The notes: generated by a model not told the origin, from the letters alone. A DNA stretch of 47,504 nt from Oscillospiraceae bacterium (GCA_017435525.1 JAFSEW010000050.1:1-47504), one strand, 5' to 3'; counted from the first letter of the stretch, positions 24,522-31,857 are shown. Made by a program: numbers and translations.

Positions 24522-25694
24522 ATGGATTACGCAAAAGAGTCCCTGCGGCTCCACGGTGAGTGGGGCGGCAAGATCGAAGTTATCAGCAAGGTGCCTTGCA
24601 ATACCAAGGAAGACCTGTCCCTGGCCTACACCCCCGGCGTTGCCCAGCCCTGCCTGGAGATCCAGAAGGACATCAACAAGTCCTATGAGCTGACCCGCCG
24701 TCACAACCTCTGCGCCGTTATTACCGACGGCACTGCCGTTCTGGGTCTGGGCGACATCGGCCCCGAGGCCGGTATGCCCGTTATGGAAGGCAAGTGCGCC
24801 CTGTTCAAGGCTTTCGCTGATGTGGACGCCTTCCCCCTGTGCGTTAAGAGCAAGGATGTGGACGAGTTTGTCAACGCTGTTTACCTGATGTCCGGCTCCT
24901 TCGGCGGCATCAACCTGGAGGATATCTCCGCTCCCCGGTGCTTCGAGATCGAGCGGAAGCTGAAGGAAAAGTGCGACATTCCCATCTTCCACGATGACCA
25001 GCACGGCACCGCCGTCATCACTCTGGCCGGTCTGACCAACGCGCTGAAGGTTGTTGGCAAGACCAAGGAAGAAGTCAAGATCGTCACTTCCGGCGCAGGC
25101 GCTGCTGCTATCGCCATTGTGAAGCTGCTGCTGTCTGCCGGCTTCAAGAATGTGATCATGACCGACCGCACCGGCGCTATCTACGAAGGCCGCGAGGGTC
25201 TGAACTGGATCAAGAAGGAAATGGCCCAGGTGACCAACCTGGAGAAGAAGCAGGGCAAGCTGGCTGATGTGATCGTGGGCGCTGATGTGTTCATCGGTGT
25301 TTCCGCTCCCGGCACCCTGACCACCGAGATGGTGAAGACCATGGCTCGTGATGCCATCGTCTTTGCCTGTGCCAACCCCACTCCCGAAATCTTCCCCGAC
25401 GATGCCAAGGCAGGCGGCGCCAAGGTTGTCTCCACCGGCCGCTCCGACTATCCCAACCAGATCAACAATGTTCTGGCATTCCCCGGCATCTTCCGCGGCA
25501 CTTTCGATGTGCGCGCTTCCGACATCAACGAAGAGATGAAGGTGGCAGCAGCTACCGCTCTGGCAAACCTGATCTCCGACGACGAGCTGAATGAGAACTA
25601 CATCATTCCCGCAGCCTTCGACCCCAGAGTGGGCCCCGCTGTGGCAGCCGCCGTTGCCGAAGCCGCCAGAAAGACCGGCGTGGCAAGAATCTGA
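24522..25694 (+). CDS. NAD(P)-dependent malic enzyme, short form
   Basis: Oxidative decarboxylation of malate to pyruvate. 390 residues, the short bacterial form without a phosphotransacetylase domain. Segments are [17 protein letters not shown] (about 28-44), [20 protein letters not shown] (about 66-85), [17 protein letters not shown] (about 132-148) and the metal and cofactor region [16 protein letters not shown] (about 157-172). The Rossmann motif [12 protein letters not shown] is near 190. It is the last gene of the glm operon and is followed by a strong terminator. Pairing with the Ldh_2 enzyme suggests interconversion among malate, oxaloacetate and pyruvate. Confidence 0.94.
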   Translation: MDYAKESLRLHGEWGGKIEVISKVPCNTKEDLSLAYTPGVAQPCLEIQKDINKSYELTRRHNLCAVITDGTAVLGLGDIGPEAGMPVMEGKCALFKAFADVDAFPLCVKSKDVDEFVNAVYLMSGSFGGINLEDISAPRCFEIERKLKEKCDIPIFHDDQHGTAVITLAGLTNALKVVGKTKEEVKIVTSGAGAAAIAIVKLLLSAGFKNVIMTDRTGAIYEGREGLNWIKKEMAQVTNLEKKQGKLADVIVGADVFIGVSAPGTLTTEMVKTMARDAIVFACANPTPEIFPDDAKAGGAKVVSTGRSDYPNQINNVLAFPGIFRGTFDVRASDINEEMKVAAATALANLISDDELNENYIIPAAFDPRVGPAVAAAVAEAARKTGVARI

Positions 25695-25706
25695 TTGCCT
25701 TATAAC

Positions 25707-25742
25707 AAATGCCCCGAAGCCTAACCGGTTTCGGGGCATTTT
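25707..25742 (+). terminator. Terminator after malic enzyme
   Basis: A perfect 12-bp stem (25707-25718 with 25730-25741) ending in a T run. It closes the glm-mal operon. Confidence 0.85.
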
Positions 25743-25787
25743 CTCCGGAAAATTTAAAAACAATCCGTGAATTTTATTGCGTGGCAG

Positions 25788-25815
25788 TTGAAATTTCAGG
25801 TTTTTTCAATATAAT
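25788..25815 (+). promoter_or_regulatory. Promoter for the zinc-ribbon membrane protein
   Basis: TTGAAA (25788-25793) and TATAAT (25810-25815), 16-bp spacer. Confidence 0.65.
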
Positions 25816-25848
25816 GACAATAGACTTCAAGGATAAGGTGATCGATAG

Positions 25849-26262
25849 ATGAACGGATTCGGCGGCTGGCTTCGGCAGCTTGGTGCAAAACTGAAAATTG
25901 GCTTCAGCCGGTTTATGATGGGCCGCTACGGTACGGATAAACTCAACACCGCCATTTTGATAACCGGCGTGGCAATGTGTTTTCTCACGCTTTTTACCAA
26001 AAATAATTTTCTGGACATGCTGCTGACTTTTCTGGCCTACGGCTTTATGTTTTGGGCCATCTTCCGCAGCTTCTCCCGGAATACCTACAAGCGCTATCAG
26101 GAAAACCGGAAATACCTGCAGCTGATGGATCGGATCAAGGATCGGCAGCACCGCTATTTCAACTGCCCCCGGTGCCATCAGGTGGTGCGGGTGCCCAGAG
26201 GAAAAGGCAAAATCGCCATTACCTGCCCCAAGTGCAGGGAAAAGTTTATCAAGAAAACTTAA
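25849..26262 (+). CDS. Small membrane protein with C-terminal zinc ribbon
   Basis: 137 residues. Two hydrophobic segments (about 34-48 and 54-70) form a hairpin, followed by a basic region. A zinc ribbon near the C-terminus has two CxxC knuckles, FNCPRCHQVV and ITCPKCREKF, ending KKT. No named function. It stands alone between its own promoter and a bidirectional terminator. ATG 25849 follows AAGGTGA. Confidence 0.75.
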   Translation: MNGFGGWLRQLGAKLKIGFSRFMMGRYGTDKLNTAILITGVAMCFLTLFTKNNFLDMLLTFLAYGFMFWAIFRSFSRNTYKRYQENRKYLQLMDRIKDRQHRYFNCPRCHQVVRVPRGKGKIAITCPKCREKFIKKT

Positions 26263-26287
26263 AAGAGGAGGCTTTGCCTCCTCTTTT
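26261..26287. terminator. Bidirectional terminator between the zinc-ribbon and MFS genes
   Basis: A perfect 12-bp stem (26261-26272 with 26276-26287), loop TTT, A-rich start and T-rich end. It overlaps both stop codons. Confidence 0.82.
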
Positions 26288-27498
26288 TATACGGTTTGTT
26301 TCTCGCTGACATAGGGGATCTTCAGCACAAATCTGCCCAATGCGCAAGTAAGGCCGAAAAGCACTGTCAGGCCCAGGGAGATAAAGCCCACAGCAGTGGT
26401 CAGGGTCAGCACGCCGAATTTATCGATGATCTGGCCGCCCACGCCGCTGCCCAGCATGGCAACCAACGATTTGGTCAGGCCCAGCACCGCCATGGCTGTA
26501 CTGGCTGCCCGGTGATCCACGATTTTGAACACATAGTTGGCGCCGATGCCATAGAACATGCCGCCGGCAAGACCGGTACCGATGCAAGTAACAAACAGCA
26601 TACCGCCCAGGCTGCCGATCTGCAAATACAGAAAATGTTCCAGTGCCACCAAGCAGCCGGAAGCCACCAGCATAACGGGGTAGGGGGGCAGCTTCCTGGC
26701 TTTGGCAATCAGCAGCATTACCACCACTTCCGTGGCAGCACGGACAGCGCCCACATAGCCTATATTGGCCCGGTCGGTGCCGAATACATCCATCAGGTAG
26801 GACATATCCAGGTTGATGATGCCCAGGAAGGCATCAAAAGCCATAGCCATCAGCAGGTAGCCCAGGAAATAGTAGTTGCCAAACACATATTTCAGAACGC
26901 TGCGCAAGTCGGCAGTCTTTCCCTTGCTTTCTTTGCGGGCATCGCTCTTACTGCTGTTAGCCAGAAGGAAAATCGGTATGGCCATGCAGCCCACGAACAG
27001 GAAGCACACCCAGTTGGGCAGCACCTTGCCGATGAGCAGGCTGGCGATGATGGAGCCAATGACAAACGCACCGGAACCATACTTACGGATGGTGCCGAAG
27101 CTGGCACCGATCTTATCCATCTCCGCACCGATCCAGGAATCCAGCAGCGAATTTCCGCTCTGGCGGCAGACGGTGCTGATAACACACAGGATCAGAAACG
27201 GCACGAACACATTACCCCAAATGCCGCCCACGATGGGAAACAGCAGATGCAGCGGCGCCACAACACCCATCATGCAGGCAAATACCCGGCGTGGGGAGCC
27301 GATCTTATCGCTGAACACACCCACCAGCGGCAGCATAAACATAGCCACAAAACTGCCGGTAGCATTGATCAGGCCGATCTGGTCACTGCCGAAGCCGATC
27401 TGGCGAAAATAGTTGGTGGAGTACATCCAGAAACTGTTGCTGGCGATATACAGAAAGTACATAGCGCCCAGATAGCCGATGGTCTTTTTCTTCTCCAC
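26287..27498 (-). CDS. Major facilitator superfamily transporter
   Basis: 403 residues with about 12 membrane segments in two halves. The loop between segments 2 and 3 has GVFSDKIGSPRR, the MFS motif A (GxxxDxxGxRR). The start is taken as GTG 27498 because GGGGAGG lies 7-8 bases before it; the longer frame begins within that ribosome site. Substrate unknown; the neighbours give no hint. It is a single-gene unit with its own promoter and shares a terminator with the converging gene. Confidence 0.85.
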   Translation of the reverse strand: MEKKKTIGYLGAMYFLYIASNSFWMYSTNYFRQIGFGSDQIGLINATGSFVAMFMLPLVGVFSDKIGSPRRVFACMMGVVAPLHLLFPIVGGIWGNVFVPFLILCVISTVCRQSGNSLLDSWIGAEMDKIGASFGTIRKYGSGAFVIGSIIASLLIGKVLPNWVCFLFVGCMAIPIFLLANSSKSDARKESKGKTADLRSVLKYVFGNYYFLGYLLMAMAFDAFLGIINLDMSYLMDVFGTDRANIGYVGAVRAATEVVVMLLIAKARKLPPYPVMLVASGCLVALEHFLYLQIGSLGGMLFVTCIGTGLAGGMFYGIGANYVFKIVDHRAASTAMAVLGLTKSLVAMLGSGVGGQIIDKFGVLTLTTAVGFISLGLTVLFGLTCALGRFVLKIPYVSEKQTV

Positions 27499-27539
27499 GG
27501 TGTTACCTCCCCGGCATTCCGCCACGGAAACTTTCCCTT

Positions 27540-27568
27540 ATTTTAGAACTTCCAAAAGCATTCGTCAA
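27540..27568 (-). promoter_or_regulatory. Promoter for the MFS gene
   Basis: Minus strand: TTGACG (27563-27568) and TAAAAT (27540-27545), 17-bp spacer. Confidence 0.65.
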
Positions 27569-27633
27569 TAGCAGCATCGGATATTTACGCAGTTTTTCTC
27601 TTGCGGGAATTCCCCAAATCCTTGGAAAATAAG

Positions 27634-27666
27634 CAAAACAACCGGGAACAGTTTTGTTCCCGGTTG
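27634..27666 (-). terminator. Terminator after the XRE cassette
   Basis: A perfect 12-bp stem (27639-27650 with 27655-27666). On the minus strand it is followed by TTTTGC. Confidence 0.75.
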
Positions 27667-27685
27667 CACTTATATCTGGGCGCAT

Positions 27686-27718
27686 CCCAAGGCTCCCTTG
27701 TGTAAAGGGAGCCTTGGG
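27686..27718. repeat. Palindrome of the AAGGCTCCCTT type
   Basis: A perfect 14-bp stem (27686-27699 with 27705-27718), loop GTGTA, no T run. It does not begin with GTAG, so it is separate from the REP-like family. Similar hairpins are, from memory, widespread in gut Firmicutes. Confidence 0.6.
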
Positions 27719-27740
27719 TGCTGCGCAAATCTTTTCCCCG

Positions 27741-27962
27741 TTATTTCTTTGGATAAGGCTCTTTCACATTGGTGCGGCCGATGAGATAATCCACGCTAAC
27801 ACCGTAAAAATCGGCCAGTTGGTTCAACACTTCCGTAGGAATCTCTCTTTTCCCTTTTTCATAGTTAGAATAACAAGCCTGAGAACAATGCAAAAGCTTA
27901 GCTATTTCTTCCTGTTTTAGATCTCGGTCTTCCCGCAAATTGCGGATCTGGTTGTAATACAT
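27741..27962 (-). CDS. XRE-family helix-turn-helix protein (copy 1)
   Basis: 73 residues, essentially one Cro/C1-type DNA-binding domain: LREDRDLKQEEIAKLL then YSNYEKGKREIP and LADFYGVSVDYLIGRTN. It is about two thirds identical to the product of 28209-28430, with the same length and a nearly identical C-terminus (VKEPYPKK against IKEPYPKK), so the two arose by duplication. Last gene of a three-gene minus-strand cassette. The ribosome site is weak. Confidence 0.85.
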   Translation of the reverse strand: MYYNQIRNLREDRDLKQEEIAKLLHCSQACYSNYEKGKREIPTEVLNQLADFYGVSVDYLIGRTNVKEPYPKK

Positions 27963-27974
27963 TTTTATTCAGCC

Positions 27975-28154
27975 TTATTCAATCTCAATATTATTGATGC
28001 CATGTCGCAGAATGATGTTAATTAGTTCATTTCTCGAACGGTTGGTTTCTTTTGACAACTCATCTAATTGTGAAAGGATATCTTCTGCGATACGAACTGT
28101 AATTACACGATTTCCATCTTCACCGCGCCTTTTGATTTTCAAAGGATTCTCCAT
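27975..28154 (-). CDS. Ribbon-helix-helix (Arc/CopG-like) protein
   Basis: 59 residues. GNRVITVRIAEDILSQLDEL (about 14-33) gives the DNA-contacting strand and helix A; NRSRNELINIILRHGI (about 38-53) gives helix B. ATG 28154 follows GAGGTG with 7-base spacing and is preferred to an in-frame start at 28169. It lies between two duplicated XRE genes, 12 bases before copy 1, and is probably co-transcribed with both. Such proteins are often autorepressors or antitoxins, but no toxin is recognisable. Confidence 0.78.
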   Translation of the reverse strand: MENPLKIKRRGEDGNRVITVRIAEDILSQLDELSKETNRSRNELINIILRHGINNIEIE

Positions 28155-28208
28155 ATTGACGCACCTCACATTCTGCTAAAGAACACACCTGAGCCAAATT
28201 TTTTCCTG

Positions 28209-28430
28209 TTACTTCTTCGGATAAGGTTCTTTGATATTGGTACGGCCGATGAGATAATCCACACTGACACCGTAATAATCGGCCAGTTTATGCAGCACCG
28301 CAACAGGCACATTTAATTTGCCTAATTCATAATCAGAATATGTCGTCTGGTGAATCTTTAAGTATTCTGCCACTTCTTTTTGTTTCAAATCTCTATCTTC
28401 ACGCAAATCGCGAATTCGATTTTCTTGCAT
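28209..28430 (-). CDS. XRE-family helix-turn-helix protein (copy 2)
   Basis: 73 residues, a single HTH domain: LREDRDLKQKEVAEYLKIHQ then YSDYELGKLNVP and LADYYGVSVDYLIGRTN. It is the first gene of the cassette and faces the divergent 28526 gene across two palindromic operators, the usual arrangement for an autoregulated Cro/C1-like repressor. Paralogue of copy 1. Confidence 0.87.
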   Translation of the reverse strand: MQENRIRDLREDRDLKQKEVAEYLKIHQTTYSDYELGKLNVPVAVLHKLADYYGVSVDYLIGRTNIKEPYPKK

Positions 28431-28456
28431 AATATCACCCGGAAATATTATGCCCT

Positions 28457-28501
28457 AAGGGAATATCCCTTGTTGCTTTTTAAGGGATATTCCCTTATAA
28501 T
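28457..28501. promoter_or_regulatory. Two 15-bp palindromic operators overlapping a promoter
   Basis: O1 AAGGGAATATCCCTT (28457-28471) and O2 AAGGGATATTCCCTT (28482-28496) are exact reverse complements of each other and each nearly self-palindromic (AAGGGA..TCCCTT). Their centres are 25 bp apart. The plus promoter for the 28526 gene is TTGCTT (28473-28478) and TATAAT (28496-28501) with a 17-bp spacer, so O2 fills the spacer and would block polymerase. The adjacent XRE copy 2 is the obvious candidate ligand. Confidence 0.75.
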
Positions 28502-28525
28502 ATCACTGAAAGGAGGCGATTCTGC

Positions 28526-28756
28526 ATGAACTTATCAACAGCAGAAAAGCTTGACCATTTAGATAATCTGGTCACAAAAGATCCAATATACCAGGAAATG
28601 CTTCATCGCTGCAGTGTCCTGGAAAAGCGGTTTGATGCTATGGTAAAGGCACTTCCGGAGGAAAGCCGGAATTTGGCCTGGGATTTTGTGATGCTGTGCG
28701 AAGATATGAGCCGCCGGGCATTGGAAATTGCCTGCGCGCATATGGAGACACCGTAG
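28526..28756 (+). CDS. Small helical protein of unknown function, repressed by the XRE cassette
   Basis: 76 residues, predicted mostly alpha-helical, acidic, no membrane segment: LSTAEKLDHLDNLV, then EKRFDAMVKALPEESRNLAW and SRRALEIACAHM. I do not recognise the family with confidence. ATG 28526 follows AAGGAGG. Its stop codon TAG is part of the GTAG of a REP-like unit at 28753, so the repeat now sets the C-terminus. Divergent from XRE copy 2 behind paired operators. Confidence 0.72.
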   Translation: MNLSTAEKLDHLDNLVTKDPIYQEMLHRCSVLEKRFDAMVKALPEESRNLAWDFVMLCEDMSRRALEIACAHMETP

Positions 28757-28802
28757 GGGCGACAATCCTGTCGCCCGCGGGAGGCTCAAGAGCCTCCCCT
28801 AC
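28753..28802. repeat. REP-like units 4 and 5, head-to-head pair
   Basis: Unit 4 (28753-28777, plus): GTAGGGG then GCGAC/GTCGC. Unit 5 (28778-28802, minus): GTAGGGG then AGGCTC/GAGCCT. They are directly abutted, both with GTAG at the outer edge and CCCG at the inner edge. The stems differ in sequence while the outer GTAGGGG is conserved. Confidence 0.78.
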
Positions 28803-28812
28803 AGATAAATTG

Positions 28813-28849
28813 AGGGCGTGCTGCATAAGAAGCAACACGCCCTTGTTTT
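28813..28849 (+). terminator. Probable terminator
   Basis: A 12-bp stem with one mismatch (28813-28824 with 28832-28843), followed by TGTTTT. Confidence 0.6.
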
Positions 28850-28854
28850 CTTCT

Positions 28855-28895
28855 GTCATTCTGAGCGGAGGGCGATAGCCCGGAGCCGAAGAATC
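28855..28895. repeat. Dispersed intergenic motif (GTCATTCTGAGCGGAG... type)
   Basis: An imperfect palindrome, with GTCATTCTGAGCGGAGGGC at one end and GCCCGGAGCCGAAGAATCC at the other. From memory it resembles a short repeat common between genes in gut bacteria. Only one copy is in this window, so the call is weak. Confidence 0.4.
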
Positions 28896-28902
28896 CGTAA
28901 CC

Positions 28903-29643
28903 TTAATTCTGGCTGCGGAAGCGGGAGAGGAAATCTCTGGTCTCCTGCTTCTGGGGATCGCCGAACAGCTGCGCCGGGGTGCCTTCCTCGCAGATGACGC
29001 CCTGGTTCATGTAAACCACCCGGGAGCTGACATCTCTAGCGAAAGCCATCTCATGAGTGACCACCAGCATGGTCATGCCCTCCTGGGCCAGCTGCTGCAT
29101 AACACTGAGAACTTCGCCCACCATTTCCGGGTCCAGGGCGGAGGTAGGTTCATCGAACAGCAGCACCTCGGGTTCCATAGCCAGGGCTCTGGCGATTGCC
29201 ACACGCTGCTTCTGGCCGCCGGATATCTGCCGGGGGCGAGCATTGATATAAGGAGCCATACCCACCTTGTTCAGGTAGTACATGGCGGCTTCTCTGGCCG
29301 CTTCCTTGCTCTTTTTCAGCACCTTGATCTGACCCACCATGCAGTTTTCCAGCACGGTCATATTGTTGAACAGGTTGAAGCTCTGGAACACCATACCCAC
29401 ATGGCTGCGGTAATCCGGAGCGTTCACATGGCGGCCCACCACATTCTTGCCGTGGTAGAGGATCTCGCCGGAGGAAGGGGTCTCCAGCAGGTTGACGCAG
29501 CGCAGCAGTGTGGACTTACCGGAGCCGGAAGCGCCGATGATAGAGATCACATCGCCGCGGCTTACGGTAAAATCAATGTCTTTCAGCACTTCATGGGAGC
29601 CGAAGGATTTGCTCAGATGCTTGATTTCCAAAATCTTTTCCAT
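28903..29643 (-). CDS. Amino-acid ABC transporter ATP-binding protein (probable lysine importer)
   Basis: 246 residues, GlnQ/HisP class. Walker A is GASGSGKST (about 38-46), the Q-loop [17 protein letters not shown], the ABC signature ISGGQKQR, Walker [14 protein letters not shown] and the H-loop VVTHEM. ATG 29643 follows AAAGGAG and lies one base after the permease stop codon. Third gene of a substrate-binding protein - permease - ATPase operon behind a lysine riboswitch, so lysine or a related basic amino acid is the likely substrate. Confidence 0.93.
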   Translation of the reverse strand: MEKILEIKHLSKSFGSHEVLKDIDFTVSRGDVISIIGASGSGKSTLLRCVNLLETPSSGEILYHGKNVVGRHVNAPDYRSHVGMVFQSFNLFNNMTVLENCMVGQIKVLKKSKEAAREAAMYYLNKVGMAPYINARPRQISGGQKQRVAIARALAMEPEVLLFDEPTSALDPEMVGEVLSVMQQLAQEGMTMLVVTHEMAFARDVSSRVVYMNQGVICEEGTPAQLFGDPQKQETRDFLSRFRSQN

Positions 29644-29644
29644 A

Positions 29645-30529
29645 TCAGCGGTCTCCTTTCGGTCTGCCAAACTTCAGTCCCTGGCGCACCTGCTCCCGGT
29701 ACTCCTTGCTTTGCTCGTCAAAGGGGCTGTTGCGGTTGGGGTGGGAGTAAGTACCGGCGGACATGGCCAGGGAATCCTCGCTGACCAGTTCATAGTTATC
29801 CGCGCCGTCCAGCACCTTTTCCAGCCAACGCAGGCCAAAGGAGGCCAGCAGGGTCAGGGTCAGGTAGCCCACCATTTCGATCACCGCAGAGGGGAAATAC
29901 AGCAGGTTCACGCCCACGATGTTCCGGTGGGTGGCGAAAAATTCCACAAAACCGATGACGAACATCACAGAGGTATCCTTGATATTGATGATGAAGTTGT
30001 TGCCGATCTGGGGGATAATATTGCGCAGCGCCTGGGGCATAATGACACTGGTCATAGTCTGCACATGGGTCATGCCGATGGCCTTGGCACCTTCCGTCTG
30101 ACCGGGGTCGATGGAGATAATGCCGCCACGGACGGATTCTGCCATGTAAGCGCCGGTGTTGATGGAAACAACCAGCAGCGCGGCGGTCCAGATACCGGCC
30201 ATACCCTTAAAGGCAATGGCACCGTCGGTAAAATAGGGCAGGCCGTAGAAAATAAACACCGCCTGCAGCACCATGGGGGTACCACGGAACACTTCCACAT
30301 AGATCCGGATCACGGCCCGCAGCAGCTTCAGGAAAAACCGCTTCAGCACATGGTTCTGCTTGGTATAGGGAATGGTATTCAGCACGCCGCACACCAGACC
30401 GATGAGGCAGCCTGCCAGGGTGGCCGCCACGGCCAGGATCAGGGTGTTTTCAATACCGGTGAAATACGCCCCTTTGTAGTTGGCCCAGAGCTTGCCGATA
30501 TCCGCAAAGAGTTTTGCAAACTTATCCAT
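29645..30529 (-). CDS. Amino-acid ABC transporter permease (probable lysine importer)
   Basis: 294 residues, HisM/GlnP family. The TM domain has [20 protein letters not shown] (about 79-98) and the EAA loop [20 protein letters not shown] (about 128-147), which contacts the ATPase. About five membrane helices. After the last helix there is an unusually long hydrophilic tail of about 55 residues ([18 protein letters not shown] and KFGRPKGDR), longer than typical for this family. Between it and the binding-protein gene lie three REP-like hairpins, which may lower the expression of permease relative to binding protein. Confidence 0.92.
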   Translation of the reverse strand: MDKFAKLFADIGKLWANYKGAYFTGIENTLILAVAATLAGCLIGLVCGVLNTIPYTKQNHVLKRFFLKLLRAVIRIYVEVFRGTPMVLQAVFIFYGLPYFTDGAIAFKGMAGIWTAALLVVSINTGAYMAESVRGGIISIDPGQTEGAKAIGMTHVQTMTSVIMPQALRNIIPQIGNNFIINIKDTSVMFVIGFVEFFATHRNIVGVNLLYFPSAVIEMVGYLTLTLLASFGLRWLEKVLDGADNYELVSEDSLAMSAGTYSHPNRNSPFDEQSKEYREQVRQGLKFGRPKGDR

Positions 30530-30555
30530 AGGTTACAACCTTCCAATCATAAATT

Positions 30556-30623
30556 ATAGGGCAAGGGCTTGCTCCTGCCGGAATATCCCGGAGAATTCCG
30601 GCGGGAGCAAGCCCCCGCCCTAC
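30556..30623. repeat. REP-like units 6 and 7, paired palindrome
   Basis: Unit 6 (about 30556-30581, plus) is a degenerate copy beginning ATAGGGCAAGGGCTTGCTCC. Unit 7 (30600-30623, minus) is identical to units 2 and 3 in the RAYT gene. The inner flank adds a small GGAATATCCCGGAGAATTCC hairpin. Confidence 0.78.
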
Positions 30624-30643
30624 GATGTTATTATAGCACTAAC

Positions 30644-30668
30644 AGGGGAGGGTCTGTGACCCTCCCCT
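30644..30668. repeat. REP-like unit 8, also a possible mRNA end structure
   Basis: A perfect 11-bp stem (AGGGGAGGGTC with GACCCTCCCCT), loop TGT, 11 bases past the binding-protein stop codon. The GTAG foot is lost. It could stabilise the binding-protein mRNA in the operon. Confidence 0.65.
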
Positions 30669-30679
30669 TTGGGTAGCTG

Positions 30680-31543
30680 TTAGATTACGGGCTGGATGGC
30701 GATTGCCTGGTCCATCAGGTTGTTGAAGTCTTCCACGGTCATGGTGCTCAGCACCTTGTCCATAGCTTCCTTCACAGTGGTGTTGCCCTTGACCACGGAG
30801 ATACCGATGTTGATCTCGCCCTGGTCAACCTGGAAGTTGTCCTCGCTGCCGGTGAAGTCCAGCAGAACCAGGTTGTCGTACACGGCGCAGGCGCCCATAG
30901 CGGTGGGCATATCGGTGCAGATGTAATCCACGGTGCCGGAGGTAGCAGCCATGATCATAGCGGAGGAGGTCTCGGAGGCGGGCATCAGCTCAGCGCCTTC
31001 GATCTGGGGCAGGCAGGAATCATACCAGATGGTGCCGGTCTGTGCGGTGCAGGCGCCGGTCAGCTGGGAGATACCGGTGGCAGAGGCCAGGGGGTTATCC
31101 TTCTGGGTGACGCAGACGATGGAGGCGTAGAAGTAGGGGCCTGCCATGTCAACTTCGGCCATACGCTCTTCGGTCATGGACTGACCGGCGATAACGGCAT
31201 CGATCTGACCGGCGTTCAGGGCGGGAGTCAGGCCGTCCCAACCGATGGCCATCACTTCCAGCTGCCAGCCGTTGGCTTCGCAGATCTTCTTGGCGATCAT
31301 CACATCATAACCGTTGGCGTAGGAACCGGGGTTGTTGGCAATGGGAACGGCGCCGTTGCTGTCGTCCATCTGGGTCCAGTTGTAGGGAGCGTAGGCACAT
31401 TCCATACCAACGGTGAGAACGCCGTCTTCCACACCGGTAGCCACAGCGGCTGCGGGGGGCTCGGTTTCCTGGGGCTTTGCGCCGCAGGCGGTCATGGACA
31501 GCACCATCATCAGAGCCAACATCATTGCAATAATCTTCTTCAT
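30680..31543 (-). CDS. Amino-acid ABC transporter substrate-binding lipoprotein (probable lysine)
   Basis: 287 residues, SBP family 3. A lipoprotein signal peptide ends LSMTAC with lipid-modified Cys20; a Thr/Pro/Glu-rich linker follows. Domain segments are GVLTVGMECAYAPYNW (about 43-58), NGYDVMIAKKICE, GLTPALNAGQIDAVIAG (about 101-117) and TEERMAEVDMAGPYFYA. ATG 31543 follows GGAAGGA; the longer frame upstream runs into the riboswitch terminator. First gene of the operon. The lysine riboswitch upstream points to lysine as ligand. Confidence 0.93.
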   Translation of the reverse strand: MKKIIAMMLALMMVLSMTACGAKPQETEPPAAAVATGVEDGVLTVGMECAYAPYNWTQMDDSNGAVPIANNPGSYANGYDVMIAKKICEANGWQLEVMAIGWDGLTPALNAGQIDAVIAGQSMTEERMAEVDMAGPYFYASIVCVTQKDNPLASATGISQLTGACTAQTGTIWYDSCLPQIEGAELMPASETSSAMIMAATSGTVDYICTDMPTAMGACAVYDNLVLLDFTGSEDNFQVDQGEINIGISVVKGNTTVKEAMDKVLSTMTVEDFNNLMDQAIAIQPVI

Positions 31544-31565
31544 TTTCGTTTCTTCCTTCCGATTA

Positions 31566-31615
31566 AAAATAAAACAACCATGAATCGAAAGCATCAAAGG
31601 CGCAATCATTCATGG
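31566..31615 (-). terminator. Lysine-riboswitch terminator
   Basis: On the minus strand CCATGAAT (31608-31615) pairs with ATTCATGG (31578-31585) around a long loop and is followed by TTGTTTTATTTTT. It lies between the aptamer and the binding-protein start. Confidence 0.75.
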
Positions 31616-31631
31616 CATCCTGGTACGGTTA

Positions 31632-31805
31632 CCCATGATAGCACTCCACTTTCGTGACAGTCCGGCACATGTTCTGTGACGGCCCAGGATCAGCATCCGG
31701 GCAGATACTTTCCTTCGGCGAAGCTCCCCTTTCTTTTCCTCCGGCCTGCCCGGCCATGGGAGGGAAGTACTGATGGGCTCCGCGCCTCTACCATTGAGAC
31801 TTCTA
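31632..31805 (-). promoter_or_regulatory. Lysine riboswitch (L-box) aptamer
   Basis: Read on the minus strand: GGTAGAGGCGCGGAG (31778-31792), ATCAGTAC, GGGGAGCTTCGCCGAAGG (31712-31729), GGATGCTGATCCTGGGCC (around 31683-31700), then ACTGTCAC (31654-31661) and the closing strand GTGGAGTGCTATC. Order and core sequence match the five-helix L-box. Together with the terminator it should switch off the importer when lysine is plentiful. Confidence 0.88.
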
Positions 31806-31828
31806 TTCGGTTGTTTTTGAATGGCATA

Positions 31829-31857
31829 CTTATACCACGGACATTTGTCCATGTCAA
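31829..31857 (-). promoter_or_regulatory. Promoter of the lysine importer operon
   Basis: Minus strand: TTGACA (31852-31857), TATAAG (31829-31834), 17-bp spacer. The spacer holds a small palindrome GGACATTTGTCC (31839-31850). Confidence 0.72.

Noticed and set aside
23346-25763. An 805-codon minus-strand frame opposite the Ldh_2 and malic enzyme genes
   Set aside because: Shadow of codon-biased GC-rich genes. No ribosome site, and the composition is unlike a real protein.
27686-27718. Member of the GTAG REP-like family
   Set aside because: The hairpin is perfect but begins with CCCAAGGC and lacks the GTAGGG foot, so it is listed as a separate repeat type.
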